Positions 20,701-29,068 of a stretch of DNA of 64,000 nt are shown here, piece by piece. The notes beneath the pieces are model-generated. The model searched no databases, was not told the origin of the DNA, and worked only from the letters and a program-made list of their open reading frames with translations. The DNA lies in assembly GCF_029714405.1 (NCBI RefSeq), contig NZ_CP121650.1, positions 7,507,001-7,571,000 of the forward strand, read 5' to 3'. The stretch is from Bradyrhizobium sp. CB82. GTDB taxonomy: Bacteria > Pseudomonadota > Alphaproteobacteria > Rhizobiales > Xanthobacteraceae. Made by a program: the position numbers and the translations under genes. Numbering within the stretch: position 1 is the first letter of the stretch; every line of letters begins with the position of its first letter.

Positions 20701-20715
20701 GCAAGTGTCGTACCA
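20701..20715 (-). promoter_or_regulatory. sigma-54 promoter of fixA'-fixBCX
   Basis: Minus-strand sequence TGGTACG-ACAC-TTGC-T with exact -24/-12 spacing, 36 bases before the fixA remnant start. No perfect TGT-N10-ACA NifA site was found within 180 bases upstream. Confidence 0.75.
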
Positions 20716-20902
20716 ACTGGGCGGGCACTCGAATTTCGGTGTTAATACAGATGCTTACAAAATCAGCGGCATGCCCCTCGGCCGACCGAGGCCCGACGCG
20801 ACAAAAGATGCGGCGACCACACGTCGGAAACCGAACAGCGGCATTAAGTCCATTGCATATGATCGTCCACAGGCGAACTTAGCCACGACAAGGAGGGTTA
20901 GC

Positions 20903-21031
20903 ATGACGTCGCAATTCGGAAGGTCGCAATCGCGACAGCCCTTCGAGCAAAGCCGGACTCGCACCTTCCCGCAGCAGCCGCGCCGCTACGGGAAGACCGA
21001 AGAGGCAGCGAACGAAAGCGAGGTGAAGTGA
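20903..21031 (+). CDS. Possible 42-residue basic peptide
   Basis: A short plus-strand frame begins MTSQFGRSQSRQPFEQSRTR and ends in GKTEEAANESEVK. It has an unusually good ribosome binding site (AAGGAGGG, five bases before the ATG). It is Gln/Arg/Ser-rich without membrane or signal segments, converges on nifW (stop-to-stop distance 7 bases) and diverges from fixBCX. The two convergent ends share a small inverted repeat (GAAGTGA / TCACTTC, 21025-21045). I do not recognise it, and it may be spurious. Confidence 0.4.
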   Translation: MTSQFGRSQSRQPFEQSRTRTFPQQPRRYGKTEEAANESEVK

Positions 21032-21038
21032 AGCGTCA

Positions 21039-21371
21039 TCACTTCAACCTGTCGAGTTTCACGAGGGGTAGCGCTTTCTTCGGCCGTGGTGCGACGGCCT
21101 CCTTCAGAACCTTGAAAACGCGTTGATCGATTGGAGAGGAGGCTACGAAGTCGGCGTATGCCCGCTCCAGTACGGCTTTACACCGTTCAGCGACCTCCGC
21201 ATCGGTTGCAGCATTCAAGTCTTCAGCCGCGAGATACTGCCCCATGCGTCGCAGGATGTGGAGCCGCGCCACATTGACGATTTTTGGATCGTACTTGACA
21301 CCGAGCAGCTCAAAAAACTCCTCGGCCGCTGCGGCCTTGCCTAATTGAAAAAGGATACCGTTTGACATCAT
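21039..21371 (-). CDS. nifW: NifW, nitrogenase-stabilising protein
   Basis: NifW associates with the MoFe protein and protects it or assists its maturation. The conserved core is FFELLGVKYDPKIVNVARLH then ILRRMGQYL, matching the family. The start is ambiguous: three in-frame Met codons lie at 21377, 21371 and 21368; 21371 is chosen because the family begins just before the NGILFQL helix. That gives 110 residues, about average. It lies 110 bases downstream of nifV in the same direction and converges with a small plus-strand frame. Confidence 0.88.
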   Translation of the reverse strand: MMSNGILFQLGKAAAAEEFFELLGVKYDPKIVNVARLHILRRMGQYLAAEDLNAATDAEVAERCKAVLERAYADFVASSPIDQRVFKVLKEAVAPRPKKALPLVKLDRLK

Positions 21372-21481
21372 TTCCATCCGTATTTCTACCACATGTTCGT
21401 CATCGGGGCCCAAGGCGCTGACGTGCGGTCCTGGCTACGCGTTCGAGAACAGAGACGACGACTATTTTGGACATGGCGGCC

Positions 21482-22654
21482 TTACGCCCCCTTGGGCAGG
21501 GAGCGCTCGCAGACCTCGCGCCAGATCGTCATCACGGTCTCGCGCCCCACCCCACCCTTGTGCTCAACAGCATGCTTGCGGACGCGCGCAAGAATCGCCC
21601 TGCTTTCCTCGGCGCTGACGGAAAGCCGCAATTCAGACAGCAGCGCTGTGATCGCCGCGATCCCCGAATGTTTGCCGATTACAAATCGATTGGAGCGACC
21701 GAGCAGTTGTGGATCGAGCGCCTGATAGCTGCGCTGATCCTTCAGGAGACCATCGACATGGATACCGGATTCGTGCGTAAAGACGTGCTCGCCGACAATC
21801 GCTTTGTTGAGCGGGATGGTACGGACGGCGGCGGCCGCGACGAGGGCAGCGACATTCTCGAGTTCCGGCAGCACGACGCCGGTATCGCATCCATACAGTT
21901 GTTTGAGCGCAACTGCGACCTCTTCCAGCGGCGCGTTGCCAGCCCGCTCGCCGAGGCCGATCACAGTGACTGAGGCATGCGTTGCACCGGCCTTGATTGC
22001 GGCGAGCGTGTTGGCGGTTGCAAGGCCCAGGTCGTCGTGGCCGTGGAATTCAATCTCGAGGTCTGTGGTGGCACGCAGCGCCGCCACCAGCGCAAAGGCC
22101 GAATCGGGATCGAGCACGCTGAGCGTGTCAGCGACACGGAAGCGACGGGCGCCGGCGTTTTTTGCCGCGGTGATGAGCTCGATTAGGAAGTTGACGTCGG
22201 CGCGCGAGGAGTCTTCGCCTCCGACCGCGACATCGAGCCCCCTGTCGCGAGCGTAGCCCACGATCCGCTTCAGCTGCTCGAGCGCGGCGACCCGACCGAT
22301 GCCGAGCTTGGCGGCTATTTGCAGGTCGGAGGATGGGACCGAAATATTAACCATCGTGACGCCAGATTCGATTGCTGCGTCGACATCAGAACGTTTCATC
22401 CGGCACCAGGCTATGATTGTCGCTTCTAAGCTAGCTTCGACAATTGCGCGGATCGCGCTGACTTCTTCATAGCCCATCGCCGGCGTGCCGGCCTCGATCT
22501 CGGTGATCCCGGCGCTTGCTAGCACACGTGCAATCGATAGCTTTTCCGCTGTTGTGAAGGCCACGCCGGGAGCCTGCTCGCCGTCGCGTAACGTGGTGTC
22601 ATTCAGGACTATCTGTCTTGTCAACTTTCCAGACACGGTTACTCCAAAGGCCAT
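21482..22654 (-). CDS. nifV: NifV, homocitrate synthase
   Basis: NifV condenses acetyl-CoA and 2-oxoglutarate to homocitrate, the organic ligand of FeMo-co. The 390 residues include the signature LNDTTLRDGEQAPGVAF (about 17-33), the metal-binding EFHGHDDLGLATANTLAAIK (about 200-219), and VTVIGLGERAGNAPLEEV. Many nodule rhizobia lack nifV and rely on host homocitrate, so its presence suggests this strain can make FeMo-co without the plant. It has its own sigma-54 promoter 32 bases upstream and is followed by nifW. Confidence 0.93.
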   Translation of the reverse strand: MAFGVTVSGKLTRQIVLNDTTLRDGEQAPGVAFTTAEKLSIARVLASAGITEIEAGTPAMGYEEVSAIRAIVEASLEATIIAWCRMKRSDVDAAIESGVTMVNISVPSSDLQIAAKLGIGRVAALEQLKRIVGYARDRGLDVAVGGEDSSRADVNFLIELITAAKNAGARRFRVADTLSVLDPDSAFALVAALRATTDLEIEFHGHDDLGLATANTLAAIKAGATHASVTVIGLGERAGNAPLEEVAVALKQLYGCDTGVVLPELENVAALVAAAAVRTIPLNKAIVGEHVFTHESGIHVDGLLKDQRSYQALDPQLLGRSNRFVIGKHSGIAAITALLSELRLSVSAEESRAILARVRKHAVEHKGGVGRETVMTIWREVCERSLPKGA

Positions 22655-22685
22655 GGCGGTTTCCGCCTTCCCCGCTGAATCGTGA

Positions 22686-22700
22686 GCAACGGCTGTGCCA
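22686..22700 (-). promoter_or_regulatory. sigma-54 promoter of nifV
   Basis: Minus-strand TGGCACA-GCCG-TTGC-T, correct spacing, about 32 bases before the nifV start. Two NifA-site near matches with one mismatch (TGT-N10-ACG) lie about 75-105 bases upstream, starting at about 22774 and 22798. Confidence 0.75.
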
Positions 22701-22792
22701 CGCGTACCGGTGAGGCAGCCTTATGAAATGAAAGTGCTTCAAGGCAGTAACTGGGTTGGTCATAAACACAACAATGTAGGACTTGCGACGCA

Positions 22793-23284
22793 TCAGATGT
22801 CGACTGTCCTACGGATGTAAATGATGACGTCGAGCCGAGAAATCTCGTGGCCCGGTAGGGCCTTCGGCATCTGCGCAAACAGGAGCTTTTCGGGAATATT
22901 GATCAAAATGCCTTCGCCGACGATATAGAAATGCGGATGTATGCTGGTATCGGTATCAAAGAACAGTCTTGAGCGGTTGGGCATGACTCGGCGCAGCAAG
23001 CCAGCTTTCGCGAACTGGTTTAGCGTGTTGTATACGGTCGCAATCGATAGCTCGATGTTGGCTTCGATCGCCTCGTTGAAGAGCATTTCGGCGGTGACAT
23101 GGCGATCGCCCCTTGCGAAGAGTAACTGAGCCAGCAGTGCACGTTGGCGCGTCGGCCGCACGCCCACCTCACGTAGTCGCCGCGTGTACGCTTTCGCGGA
23201 ACGTCCGATCCAAAGCCGTCGCGCGAGTTCAGCCTGCGCAGCCTCCGGCGGTCCTGCGAGGCTGTTGGCGGAAAGCCCGTCCAT
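22793..23284 (-). CDS. Irr/Fur-family iron-responsive regulator
   Basis: A 163-residue Fur-superfamily regulator whose closest resemblance is rhizobial Irr: REVGVRPTRQRALLAQLLF (about residues 42-60), HVTAEMLFNEAIEANIELSI, the helix ATVYNTLNQFAKAGLLRRV, and SIHPHFYIV in place of Irr's HHHYY metal/haem motif. The Irr haem-regulatory motif GCPWHD is not present at the N-terminus. The start is ATG 23284, 7 bases after nifQ, so it should be co-transcribed with nifH copy 1 and nifQ from a NifA-dependent promoter. It may tune iron genes to nitrogenase synthesis; target genes are unknown. Confidence 0.82.
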   Translation of the reverse strand: MDGLSANSLAGPPEAAQAELARRLWIGRSAKAYTRRLREVGVRPTRQRALLAQLLFARGDRHVTAEMLFNEAIEANIELSIATVYNTLNQFAKAGLLRRVMPNRSRLFFDTDTSIHPHFYIVGEGILINIPEKLLFAQMPKALPGHEISRLDVIIYIRRTVDI

Positions 23285-23291
23285 AATCTTT

Positions 23292-24032
23292 TCACTCGCG
23301 CCTGCGGATTGCTGGTGGCTCCGACATGACCTCCACTCCCCGCAGATAGTCGCGGCGGCGCTCCGCCATCCTGCTCTCGCCGGTCTCCTCGCCGAAACAG
23401 TGATTGAAATCGTTGCATTGTGTGCACACAGGCGTCGTGCACATGACCAAACCTTCCTCCTCGCACAATCTGCGATAGAAGAAGCGCTTCCAGCGCATAT
23501 TTTTGATATTTTGCGCTGCCAGGGGTGCGAAATGACGCGCCAAGAGGCGCGATAACTCAAGCCGCTCCCGCAACCCGAGATCTTCCCACAAATGGTTCGG
23601 CTCCATCGCTCGCCGCGCGATCATGGCTGCCAACCAGCGGCTGGTCTCACCCTCCGTCGATCGCTGTGCAAGCAGAAGGTCGCGCAGCATGATCTCCTCG
23701 TCGCTGGTCGGAACGACGTTTTCCATCGAGACGAGGTTGCGTATGGGCGCTGATGAGAAACACTGCGCCAGCAGTTTGTTGAGGTCCTCCGTGGTCAGGC
23801 CCGCCCGGTCAGGAAGCGGTCCGCCATCCATCACAGCGGCGCAAAGAACTGAGGCGAGCACATGCCGATCAAAATCTCCATTATCACTGACGTCGGCGTC
23901 TGCCGGATCGCAGCCAATTAGAAGACGGTAGAGTTCGATTCCGGCCTGCCGTCTATCAGCGGGGAGGCCGCCCGACGGAATTGAGATCGCATCGAATCGC
24001 CGCTCCTCCGCTACAATTGCCGACAACTCCAT
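23292..24032 (-). CDS. nifQ: NifQ, molybdenum donor for FeMo-co
   Basis: NifQ supplies molybdenum, as a Mo-Fe-S cluster, for FeMo-co assembly on NifEN. The 246-residue protein has the family's C-terminal cysteine motif CTTPVCTQCNDFNHCFGEE (about residues 198-216) and the preceding MRWKRFFYRRLCEEEGL. The start is MELSAIVAEE at 24032, with GAGGGA upstream; the longer open frame is not needed. It lies 52 bases after nifH copy 1 and 7 before the irr-like gene. Confidence 0.92.
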   Translation of the reverse strand: MELSAIVAEERRFDAISIPSGGLPADRRQAGIELYRLLIGCDPADADVSDNGDFDRHVLASVLCAAVMDGGPLPDRAGLTTEDLNKLLAQCFSSAPIRNLVSMENVVPTSDEEIMLRDLLLAQRSTEGETSRWLAAMIARRAMEPNHLWEDLGLRERLELSRLLARHFAPLAAQNIKNMRWKRFFYRRLCEEEGLVMCTTPVCTQCNDFNHCFGEETGESRMAERRRDYLRGVEVMSEPPAIRRRE

Positions 24033-24084
24033 CGTTAGTCCCTCATTTATGATGCCGGCCTTTTTGCGAGACCGGTACACTATG

Positions 24085-25035
<951 letters not shown>

Positions 25036-25128
25036 TCAGAAAGGAGGGACACACGAGCTTTGGGGAGGAGAAATTGCTCGCCAGTAGCGTCAGGCGCGCT
25101 CCAGCCTCACTCCTGCAGCATCCAAGTA

Positions 25129-25143
25129 GCAACTGGCGTGCCA
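25129..25143 (-). promoter_or_regulatory. sigma-54 promoter of nifH copy 1
   Basis: Minus-strand TGGCACG-CCAG-TTGC-T, a perfect consensus match. Transcription would start near 25118, leaving a leader of about 145 bases before nifH. The NifA site at 25230-25245 lies 87 bases upstream. Confidence 0.9.
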
Positions 25144-25229
25144 TTCGCGGCGCTTGCGCCACGGGTTTGATCGCGCTCGAGGAACCCTGAAGTTAACGAC
25201 CAACAGGCGCTGCCGACCGATAACGGTCC

Positions 25230-25245
25230 TGTCAGAAGTCGGACA
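25230..25245. promoter_or_regulatory. NifA upstream activator site (TGT-N10-ACA)
   Basis: TGT CAGAAGTCGG ACA, a perfect NifA site between the divergent nifH copy 1 and ArsC-like genes, 87 bases from the former's -24 element and 48 from the latter's. Confidence 0.85.
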
Positions 25246-25292
25246 GAGCCGGCTCCGAAAGTAAGATTCTGCTGCGAAGCAGCTGCACAATG

Positions 25293-25307
25293 CGGAACAG
25301 AAATTGC
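25293..25307 (+). promoter_or_regulatory. sigma-54 promoter of the ArsC-like nitrogenase-associated gene
   Basis: Plus-strand CGGAACA-GAAA-TTGC-TA: GG and GC are ten bases apart and the -12 part is perfect; the -24 part is weaker. It lies about 140 bases before the gene at 25448. Confidence 0.55.
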
Positions 25308-25447
25308 TACCACCTCACCAGTGGCGATTTGACGAGAACGCGACATGCAGAGAGCGATGATCCCGCCACCCCTCGATCGCGCTCGTAAAGAGGAATAACA
25401 ACGACGTCAGTTAATCCAGCCCACTGTAAAGAGAGAGGATATTGGAC

Positions 25448-25885
25448 ATGGCTACTGTTCTGTTTTGGCAGAAGCCCGGCTGCGCCACGAACGCGCGCCA
25501 GATTCGCGCCCTTGAGGCGGCGGGACATCGCGTCGTTGCAAAGAACTTGCTGACCGAGCTCTGGACAGCGCCAAATCTGCTCACTTTCTTTGGTGACACG
25601 CCGGTTCGATCCTGGTTCAACCCCGCCGCGCCCCAGGTGAAATCGGGCGCAGTTAAGCCGGTGTCGATCAATGCAATCGACGCGATCGCCTTGTTGCTCG
25701 AAAATCCTCTGCTGATCCGGCGTCCACTGATCGAAGCCAGTAATATGAAATGTGCCGGATTTGACCGGGAACCCGTACTGTCACTGCTGGGCGGATGCCC
25801 GAGGCGCGAGCTTTTGAACTGCACGCGCACGGAGGCACTATTGCCTTGTACCAGCGCCCGGCATTTCTACGACGCGGACAGATGA
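25448..25885 (+). CDS. ArsC-like nitrogenase-associated protein
   Basis: A 145-residue thioredoxin-fold protein of the ArsC/Spx superfamily, matching the group known as nitrogenase-associated proteins. It begins MATVLFWQKPGCATNARQIR, where ArsC enzymes have the active-site Cys, here Cys12, followed by LEAAGHRVVAKNLLTELW and RPLIEAS, the usual RPxI motif. The role in nitrogen fixation is not established. The Met at 25448 follows GAGAGAGG; the frame's first codon is a TTG two codons earlier. It is divergent from nifH copy 1 with its own probable sigma-54 promoter, so it should be co-induced with nitrogenase. The C-terminus contains three further Cys. Confidence 0.82.
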   Translation: MATVLFWQKPGCATNARQIRALEAAGHRVVAKNLLTELWTAPNLLTFFGDTPVRSWFNPAAPQVKSGAVKPVSINAIDAIALLLENPLLIRRPLIEASNMKCAGFDREPVLSLLGGCPRRELLNCTRTEALLPCTSARHFYDADR

Positions 25886-25977
25886 GGCACCCAGTTCCCG
25901 CTGAAGTGCGATGAGAGGGTCCCTTTCTGCGCCAACACCGATGCAACGCAGCGACGTCTGACTTCATACACGCGGCG

Positions 25978-26328
25978 CTAACTCCGCGTCAGCACGATGA
26001 CGAGGCGGTCGACACGGCGGCCATTTTTCAAATGGGAGTCAACAATCTCGTCAATGTCTTCCGGGCTACGCGGACGATACCAGACACCGTCAGGATAGAC
26101 GACCATCAGGGGACCGGAGGCGCAGAACCCGAGACAGCCGGCTGCTGTGAGGCCGACATCGGTGAGGCCTCTCGCCTCGATCGCTTTGCCGAGCCGTTCC
26201 CACAGAGGTCCACCGCCTGCCGTCCCACAGCTGCCGTGCGGATGGTCCGGTGGGCGCTGAGTGTGGCAGGAAAAAACGTGATGCCGGTAGAGCTGCGGAA
26301 GTTCAAACTCGTTCATGTTGTTGTCCAT
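25978..26328 (-). CDS. Thioredoxin-like [2Fe-2S] ferredoxin
   Basis: A 116-residue thioredoxin-fold ferredoxin of the Shethna/Aquifex type, often found in nif clusters. Cysteine ligands appear in HVFSCHTQRPPDHPHGSCG (about residues 18-36) and AAGCLGFCASGP (about 62-73); VVYPDGVWYRP is a family hallmark. It probably gives electrons to, or protects, nitrogenase, as Shethna protein II does in Azotobacter, but that is inference. The start at 26328 has GAGG upstream; Met5 is possible. It is the last gene of a bolA-ORF60-ferredoxin operon under NifA/sigma-54 control. Confidence 0.88.
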   Translation of the reverse strand: MDNNMNEFELPQLYRHHVFSCHTQRPPDHPHGSCGTAGGGPLWERLGKAIEARGLTDVGLTAAGCLGFCASGPLMVVYPDGVWYRPRSPEDIDEIVDSHLKNGRRVDRLVIVLTRS

Positions 26329-26335
26329 GCTTCTA

Positions 26336-26518
26336 TTACCTCAAATGCACTATCGTCGCAGTGGTGAGCTCACCCTCTTTGGACATATCGGGAGCAATCT
26401 CGCAGTCGCCGAGAGCTCCTGTTCTAACTAGAGCCGTACGACGATCGGCCGGTTCGAAACGTTGGATGTCACCTCCAGCACTGAGGCGCTGAATGCATTG
26501 TCCGGTTAGGTCACCCAT
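26336..26518 (-). CDS. Small protein (60 residues) in the bolA-ferredoxin operon
   Basis: A 60-codon frame starting MGDLTGQCIQRLSAGGDIQR at 26518, with AAGGAAAG upstream, 22 bases after bolA and 7 before the ferredoxin gene. Tight spacing in a NifA-dependent operon supports it as a real gene. It has two Cys (Cys8 and GDCEIAPD near 45), no hydrophobic segment, and no family that I recognise. A longer frame from 26569 overlaps the end of bolA. Confidence 0.55.
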   Translation of the reverse strand: MGDLTGQCIQRLSAGGDIQRFEPADRRTALVRTGALGDCEIAPDMSKEGELTTATIVHLR

Positions 26519-26540
26519 TGAGTCTTTCCTTGCAGGCGGC

Positions 26541-26774
26541 TCATTTTGGGACGGTGGTTTTAAGCACAAGCGCCTGGAACGTGTTGGCTTTCTTGCCCTT
26601 TAGCGCCTCATAAATCATCTGGTGCTGCTGGATACGACTCTTTCCGGCAAAGATCTGTGACACGATTCGTGCGCCACAGTAACACCCGGTGCCTCCGAGC
26701 TCGGTCACGATTACATCGGCGTCGGGAAACGCCTCGCGGATCAAGGCCTCAATCTCCGATCCAGCCATCCCCAT
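26541..26774 (-). CDS. BolA-family protein
   Basis: A 77-residue BolA-like protein. BolA proteins pair with monothiol glutaredoxins or act as cluster-transfer adaptors; the fold's helix-turn motif is SRIQQHQMIYEALKG (about residues 45-59), with the conserved His of QQHQMIYE. An extra CYC motif (GGTGCYCGARI, about 28-38) is unusual and could add a metal or cluster site. It is the first gene after a sigma-54 promoter with a perfect NifA site and precedes a 2Fe-2S ferredoxin gene, so a role in Fe-S delivery during nitrogen fixation is likely. Confidence 0.85.
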   Translation of the reverse strand: MGMAGSEIEALIREAFPDADVIVTELGGTGCYCGARIVSQIFAGKSRIQQHQMIYEALKGKKANTFQALVLKTTVPK

Positions 26775-26806
26775 GGTCGCTCACTCCTGCTCTGGCACGG
26801 CTTCAT

Positions 26807-26821
26807 GCAAGCTCCAAACCA
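26807..26821 (-). promoter_or_regulatory. sigma-54 promoter of the bolA-ferredoxin operon
   Basis: Minus-strand TGGTTTG-GAGC-TTGC-A with exact spacing, 33 bases before bolA. The -24 half deviates from consensus, but a perfect NifA site lies 83 bases upstream. Confidence 0.7.
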
Positions 26822-26903
26822 ACTGTAGCGACGGCCATCTGCCGAAAGAGTCCGCGACGGGATGCTACTCCGACATTCGCCCCTGACGATCGAGCCGACG
26901 GAC

Positions 26904-26919
26904 TGTCGCAGAGACAACA
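26904..26919. promoter_or_regulatory. NifA upstream activator site
   Basis: TGT CGCAGAGACA ACA, perfect TGT-N10-ACA, 83 bases upstream of the bolA -24 element and just downstream of the DegT-like gene's stop. Confidence 0.75.
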
Positions 26920-26974
26920 AGAATTCGTATCGATTGGCGAGACAATTGCCGGACTTGATGCATTTATCGGCTGC

Positions 26975-28186
26975 TCAGTAGATCGCCGCTCCAGCGCCCA
27001 CATTGATCGAGGCGTCTTTCATGGTCTCAACGATGAACTCGATCTGGCTGTCGGTGAGATGCGTATGAAACGGTAGTGCGACGGCGCGATCGGAGATCTT
27101 TTCGATCACCGGCAGATCGCCGCGGCGGTAGCCGAGATCGAAATAGTGCCGCTGCAGGTGCAGGGGACGGCTGTAGGCGGCAGCCTCGACTTGCCGGACG
27201 CGGAGATCCTCGACGACCGCATCGCGGCTGGAGCGCGTGAAACGCGTCCCGAGATGGACAACGTAGAGGAACCAGTAGACTTCAGTCGCGTCGGACTCGA
27301 CATAGGGAGGTTTGATGCCCTCGAACGACTGCATATGCGTCGCATAAAGCTGCTCGATCAGCCGGCGCCGCTCCAAGATCTCGTCGATACGCCTTAGCTG
27401 CGCAAGTCCCAGCGCAGCGGAAAGATCGCTCATCCCGGCCTGATATGGTGCAACCGCACTGACGGAAACGGAAGAACGATCGCCCAGCCGATGCGAGCGG
27501 TGGCGACGTAGCGCCACCGCTCGCTCGATATCATCGGTAACCACTATGGCGCCTTCGCCGCAGGTCAGAAGCGAGGGCTGGGACAGATCAAACACGGCGA
27601 CATCGCCGAAGGTGCCGACCAGTTGGCCCTTGTAGCGCGAGCCGATAGCCTCAGTGGAATCTTCCAGCAGCAGCAGATTGTGCCTACTGCCGATATCCTG
27701 CAGCTCCGACCAGGCTGCAGGATGGCCATTGATGTTGGCGGCGAGGATGGCGCGGGTCTTTGACGTGATGCGTTCCTCGACTTTCTGCGGCGCGAGCGTC
27801 CCGGACCAATAGTCAATGTCCGCAAACACCGGCCGTGCACCCGCGAGGCTGATTGCATGCGCAGTTTCGCGATATGAATGGGAGGAGGCAACCACTTCGT
27901 CGCCCGCGGCAATGCCACAAGCCTTCAGGCAAAGCAGAAGGCCAATGGTGCCGCTCGATACCGCGACGGCGTAGTTCCGCCCGAGATAGGCGGCAAATGC
28001 CGCCTCGAATTGTTCGGTGACCTCGCCGTTAGAGAGTCGCTGCGAGCACAACACGCGATCGACTGCTGCGATTTCGGCCCGGGTAATGTCGGGATCCGAC
28101 AACGAAATCAATGAGCTATGTCCCGCTGCACCCGGCTCTTCGCCGGTCTCAGCAACACAGCCGTAGGGAAGGTGTGGACCGGTCAC
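26975..28186 (-). CDS. DegT/DnrJ/EryC1/StrS-like protein lacking the PLP lysine
   Basis: A 403-residue member of the DegT/DnrJ/EryC1/StrS fold-type-I family, usually PLP-dependent sugar aminotransferases. Conserved parts include AVAVSSGTIGLLLCLKACGI (about 100-119), GDEVVASSHSYRETAHAI, PVFADIDYWSGTL, and LLEDSTEAIGSRYKGQLVGT. However, where active enzymes have Lys before TTGEGG, this protein reads FDLSQPSLLTCGEGAIVVT, with Ser in the lysine position, so a Schiff base with PLP is not expected. The start is GTG 28186, overlapping the DUF6129-like gene by 4 bases (GTGA). It is the last gene of the nifB operon; its role there is unknown. Confidence 0.8.
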   Translation of the reverse strand: MTGPHLPYGCVAETGEEPGAAGHSSLISLSDPDITRAEIAAVDRVLCSQRLSNGEVTEQFEAAFAAYLGRNYAVAVSSGTIGLLLCLKACGIAAGDEVVASSHSYRETAHAISLAGARPVFADIDYWSGTLAPQKVEERITSKTRAILAANINGHPAAWSELQDIGSRHNLLLLEDSTEAIGSRYKGQLVGTFGDVAVFDLSQPSLLTCGEGAIVVTDDIERAVALRRHRSHRLGDRSSVSVSAVAPYQAGMSDLSAALGLAQLRRIDEILERRRLIEQLYATHMQSFEGIKPPYVESDATEVYWFLYVVHLGTRFTRSSRDAVVEDLRVRQVEAAAYSRPLHLQRHYFDLGYRRGDLPVIEKISDRAVALPFHTHLTDSQIEFIVETMKDASINVGAGAAIY

Positions 28187-28452
28187 AGCTCGGCGGCCCG
28201 CTTGACCAACACAATGCCGGTCGCCCGGGCCGGATCGTCCGTGATCCGCGCACAATGATCGGCGCCGTCGAGCAAATGCAGGTCGAACGGCCCGATGCTG
28301 CGAAATGGTATTTCGGTGAGATCGGAGGGGTCGCATCGGATCCAGGCCAGATGCGGGTATCTCTTTCGCAACGCCGCATGAGCTTGAGATACATCATCGA
28401 ATGACCCGAGCTCCTGCTCGATGTCCGCGATTTCGTCTGCTCCCAAAGCCAT
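28183..28452 (-). CDS. DUF6129-like small nif-cluster protein
   Basis: An 89-residue protein starting MALGADEIADIEQELGSFDD at 28452. The C-terminal half, GPFDLHLLDGADHCARITDD then ATGIVLVKRA, resembles a short family (DUF6129) encoded near nif genes; the assignment is from memory of the motif. No cofactor motif is evident beyond one Cys in each half. It is coupled to the DegT-like gene by a GTGA overlap and follows the previous gene by 11 bases. Confidence 0.65.
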   Translation of the reverse strand: MALGADEIADIEQELGSFDDVSQAHAALRKRYPHLAWIRCDPSDLTEIPFRSIGPFDLHLLDGADHCARITDDPARATGIVLVKRAAEL

Positions 28453-28463
28453 CCCTTGGCTCC

Positions 28464-28817
28464 TTATTGCCAGAACACGCGTTCCGGATCGGCGTTCAAG
28501 AGATCGGTCACCGCGGCCAAGCGCCGGTGGGTCGAGTGCAGCTTCCAGACGCACTTCTTATGATCCTTTCGGAACACCTGCCAGCAGGCGCTTGCGCTGT
28601 TGTGGTGCAGCAGGGCCACGTCAATGATCCCGCCTTCGATGTCGATGTTGCGCGAGCAGCATGGACTTTCGATCAGGTAGCCGCCGGCAACTGCGGTGAT
28701 GCTCGCTTTGACATAACGGTAGCGTTCTCTCGATTTTAGCGCGCGCTCGATTCGCATACGGTCGACGTCGTTAGGGTGCGCGGGTCGTCCCGGATTTCTG
28801 GCTAAGCCCGCGATCAT
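28464..28817 (-). CDS. Conserved nif-operon protein of unknown function
   Basis: A 117-residue protein coupled to nifZ by an ATGA overlap, which fixes the start at 28817. The central region reads YRYVKASITAVAGGYLIESP then CCSRNIDIEGGIIDVALLHH; the paired Cys and the strand-rich pattern suggest a small beta domain. A Trp/His-rich segment follows (CWQVFRKDHKKCVWKLHS). I cannot name a function. Its position between nifZ and the DUF6129-like gene in the nifB operon suggests nitrogenase maturation or repair. Confidence 0.7.
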   Translation of the reverse strand: MIAGLARNPGRPAHPNDVDRMRIERALKSRERYRYVKASITAVAGGYLIESPCCSRNIDIEGGIIDVALLHHNSASACWQVFRKDHKKCVWKLHSTHRRLAAVTDLLNADPERVFWQ

Positions 28818-29068
28818 TTGTCCACTCCCGAAATTAAGCCAATTTCTCTTTCGAGGCAGCCGACGACCAATTTTTCACCAAACTCGACCAGATAGATCGG
28901 CAGGTTCGCGTCTGTGTGTCTGCCAACCTGGACAATCTTGCCGATGTCACCGAGCCTGACCAGGCGTCGTTCCGCTGGAGCATCGGGGAAGGATCCGTCA
29001 TTGACCAGGTCGAACATCGCCTTCACGCGCTGGCCCGGCTGAAATTTTGGCGGCTTGGCTTTGATCAT
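28814..29068 (-). CDS. nifZ: NifZ-family protein (second, short copy)
   Basis: An 84-residue NifZ-domain protein. NifZ helps form the second P-cluster of the MoFe protein. Visible family features are FQPGQRVKAMFDLVNDGSFP (about residues 9-28) and LGDIGKIVQVGRHTDANLPI then YLVEFGEKLVVGCLEREI. It overlaps the longer nifZ upstream by 4 bases and the next gene downstream by 4. Two adjacent nifZ genes are also known in Bradyrhizobium. Confidence 0.88.
   Translation of the reverse strand: MIKAKPPKFQPGQRVKAMFDLVNDGSFPDAPAERRLVRLGDIGKIVQVGRHTDANLPIYLVEFGEKLVVGCLEREIGLISGVDK

Noticed and set aside
26793..26810. TGGCACG-GCTTCA-TGC on the plus strand near bolA as a sigma-54 promoter
   Set aside because: GG to GC spacing is eleven instead of ten, and no gene lies downstream on that strand.
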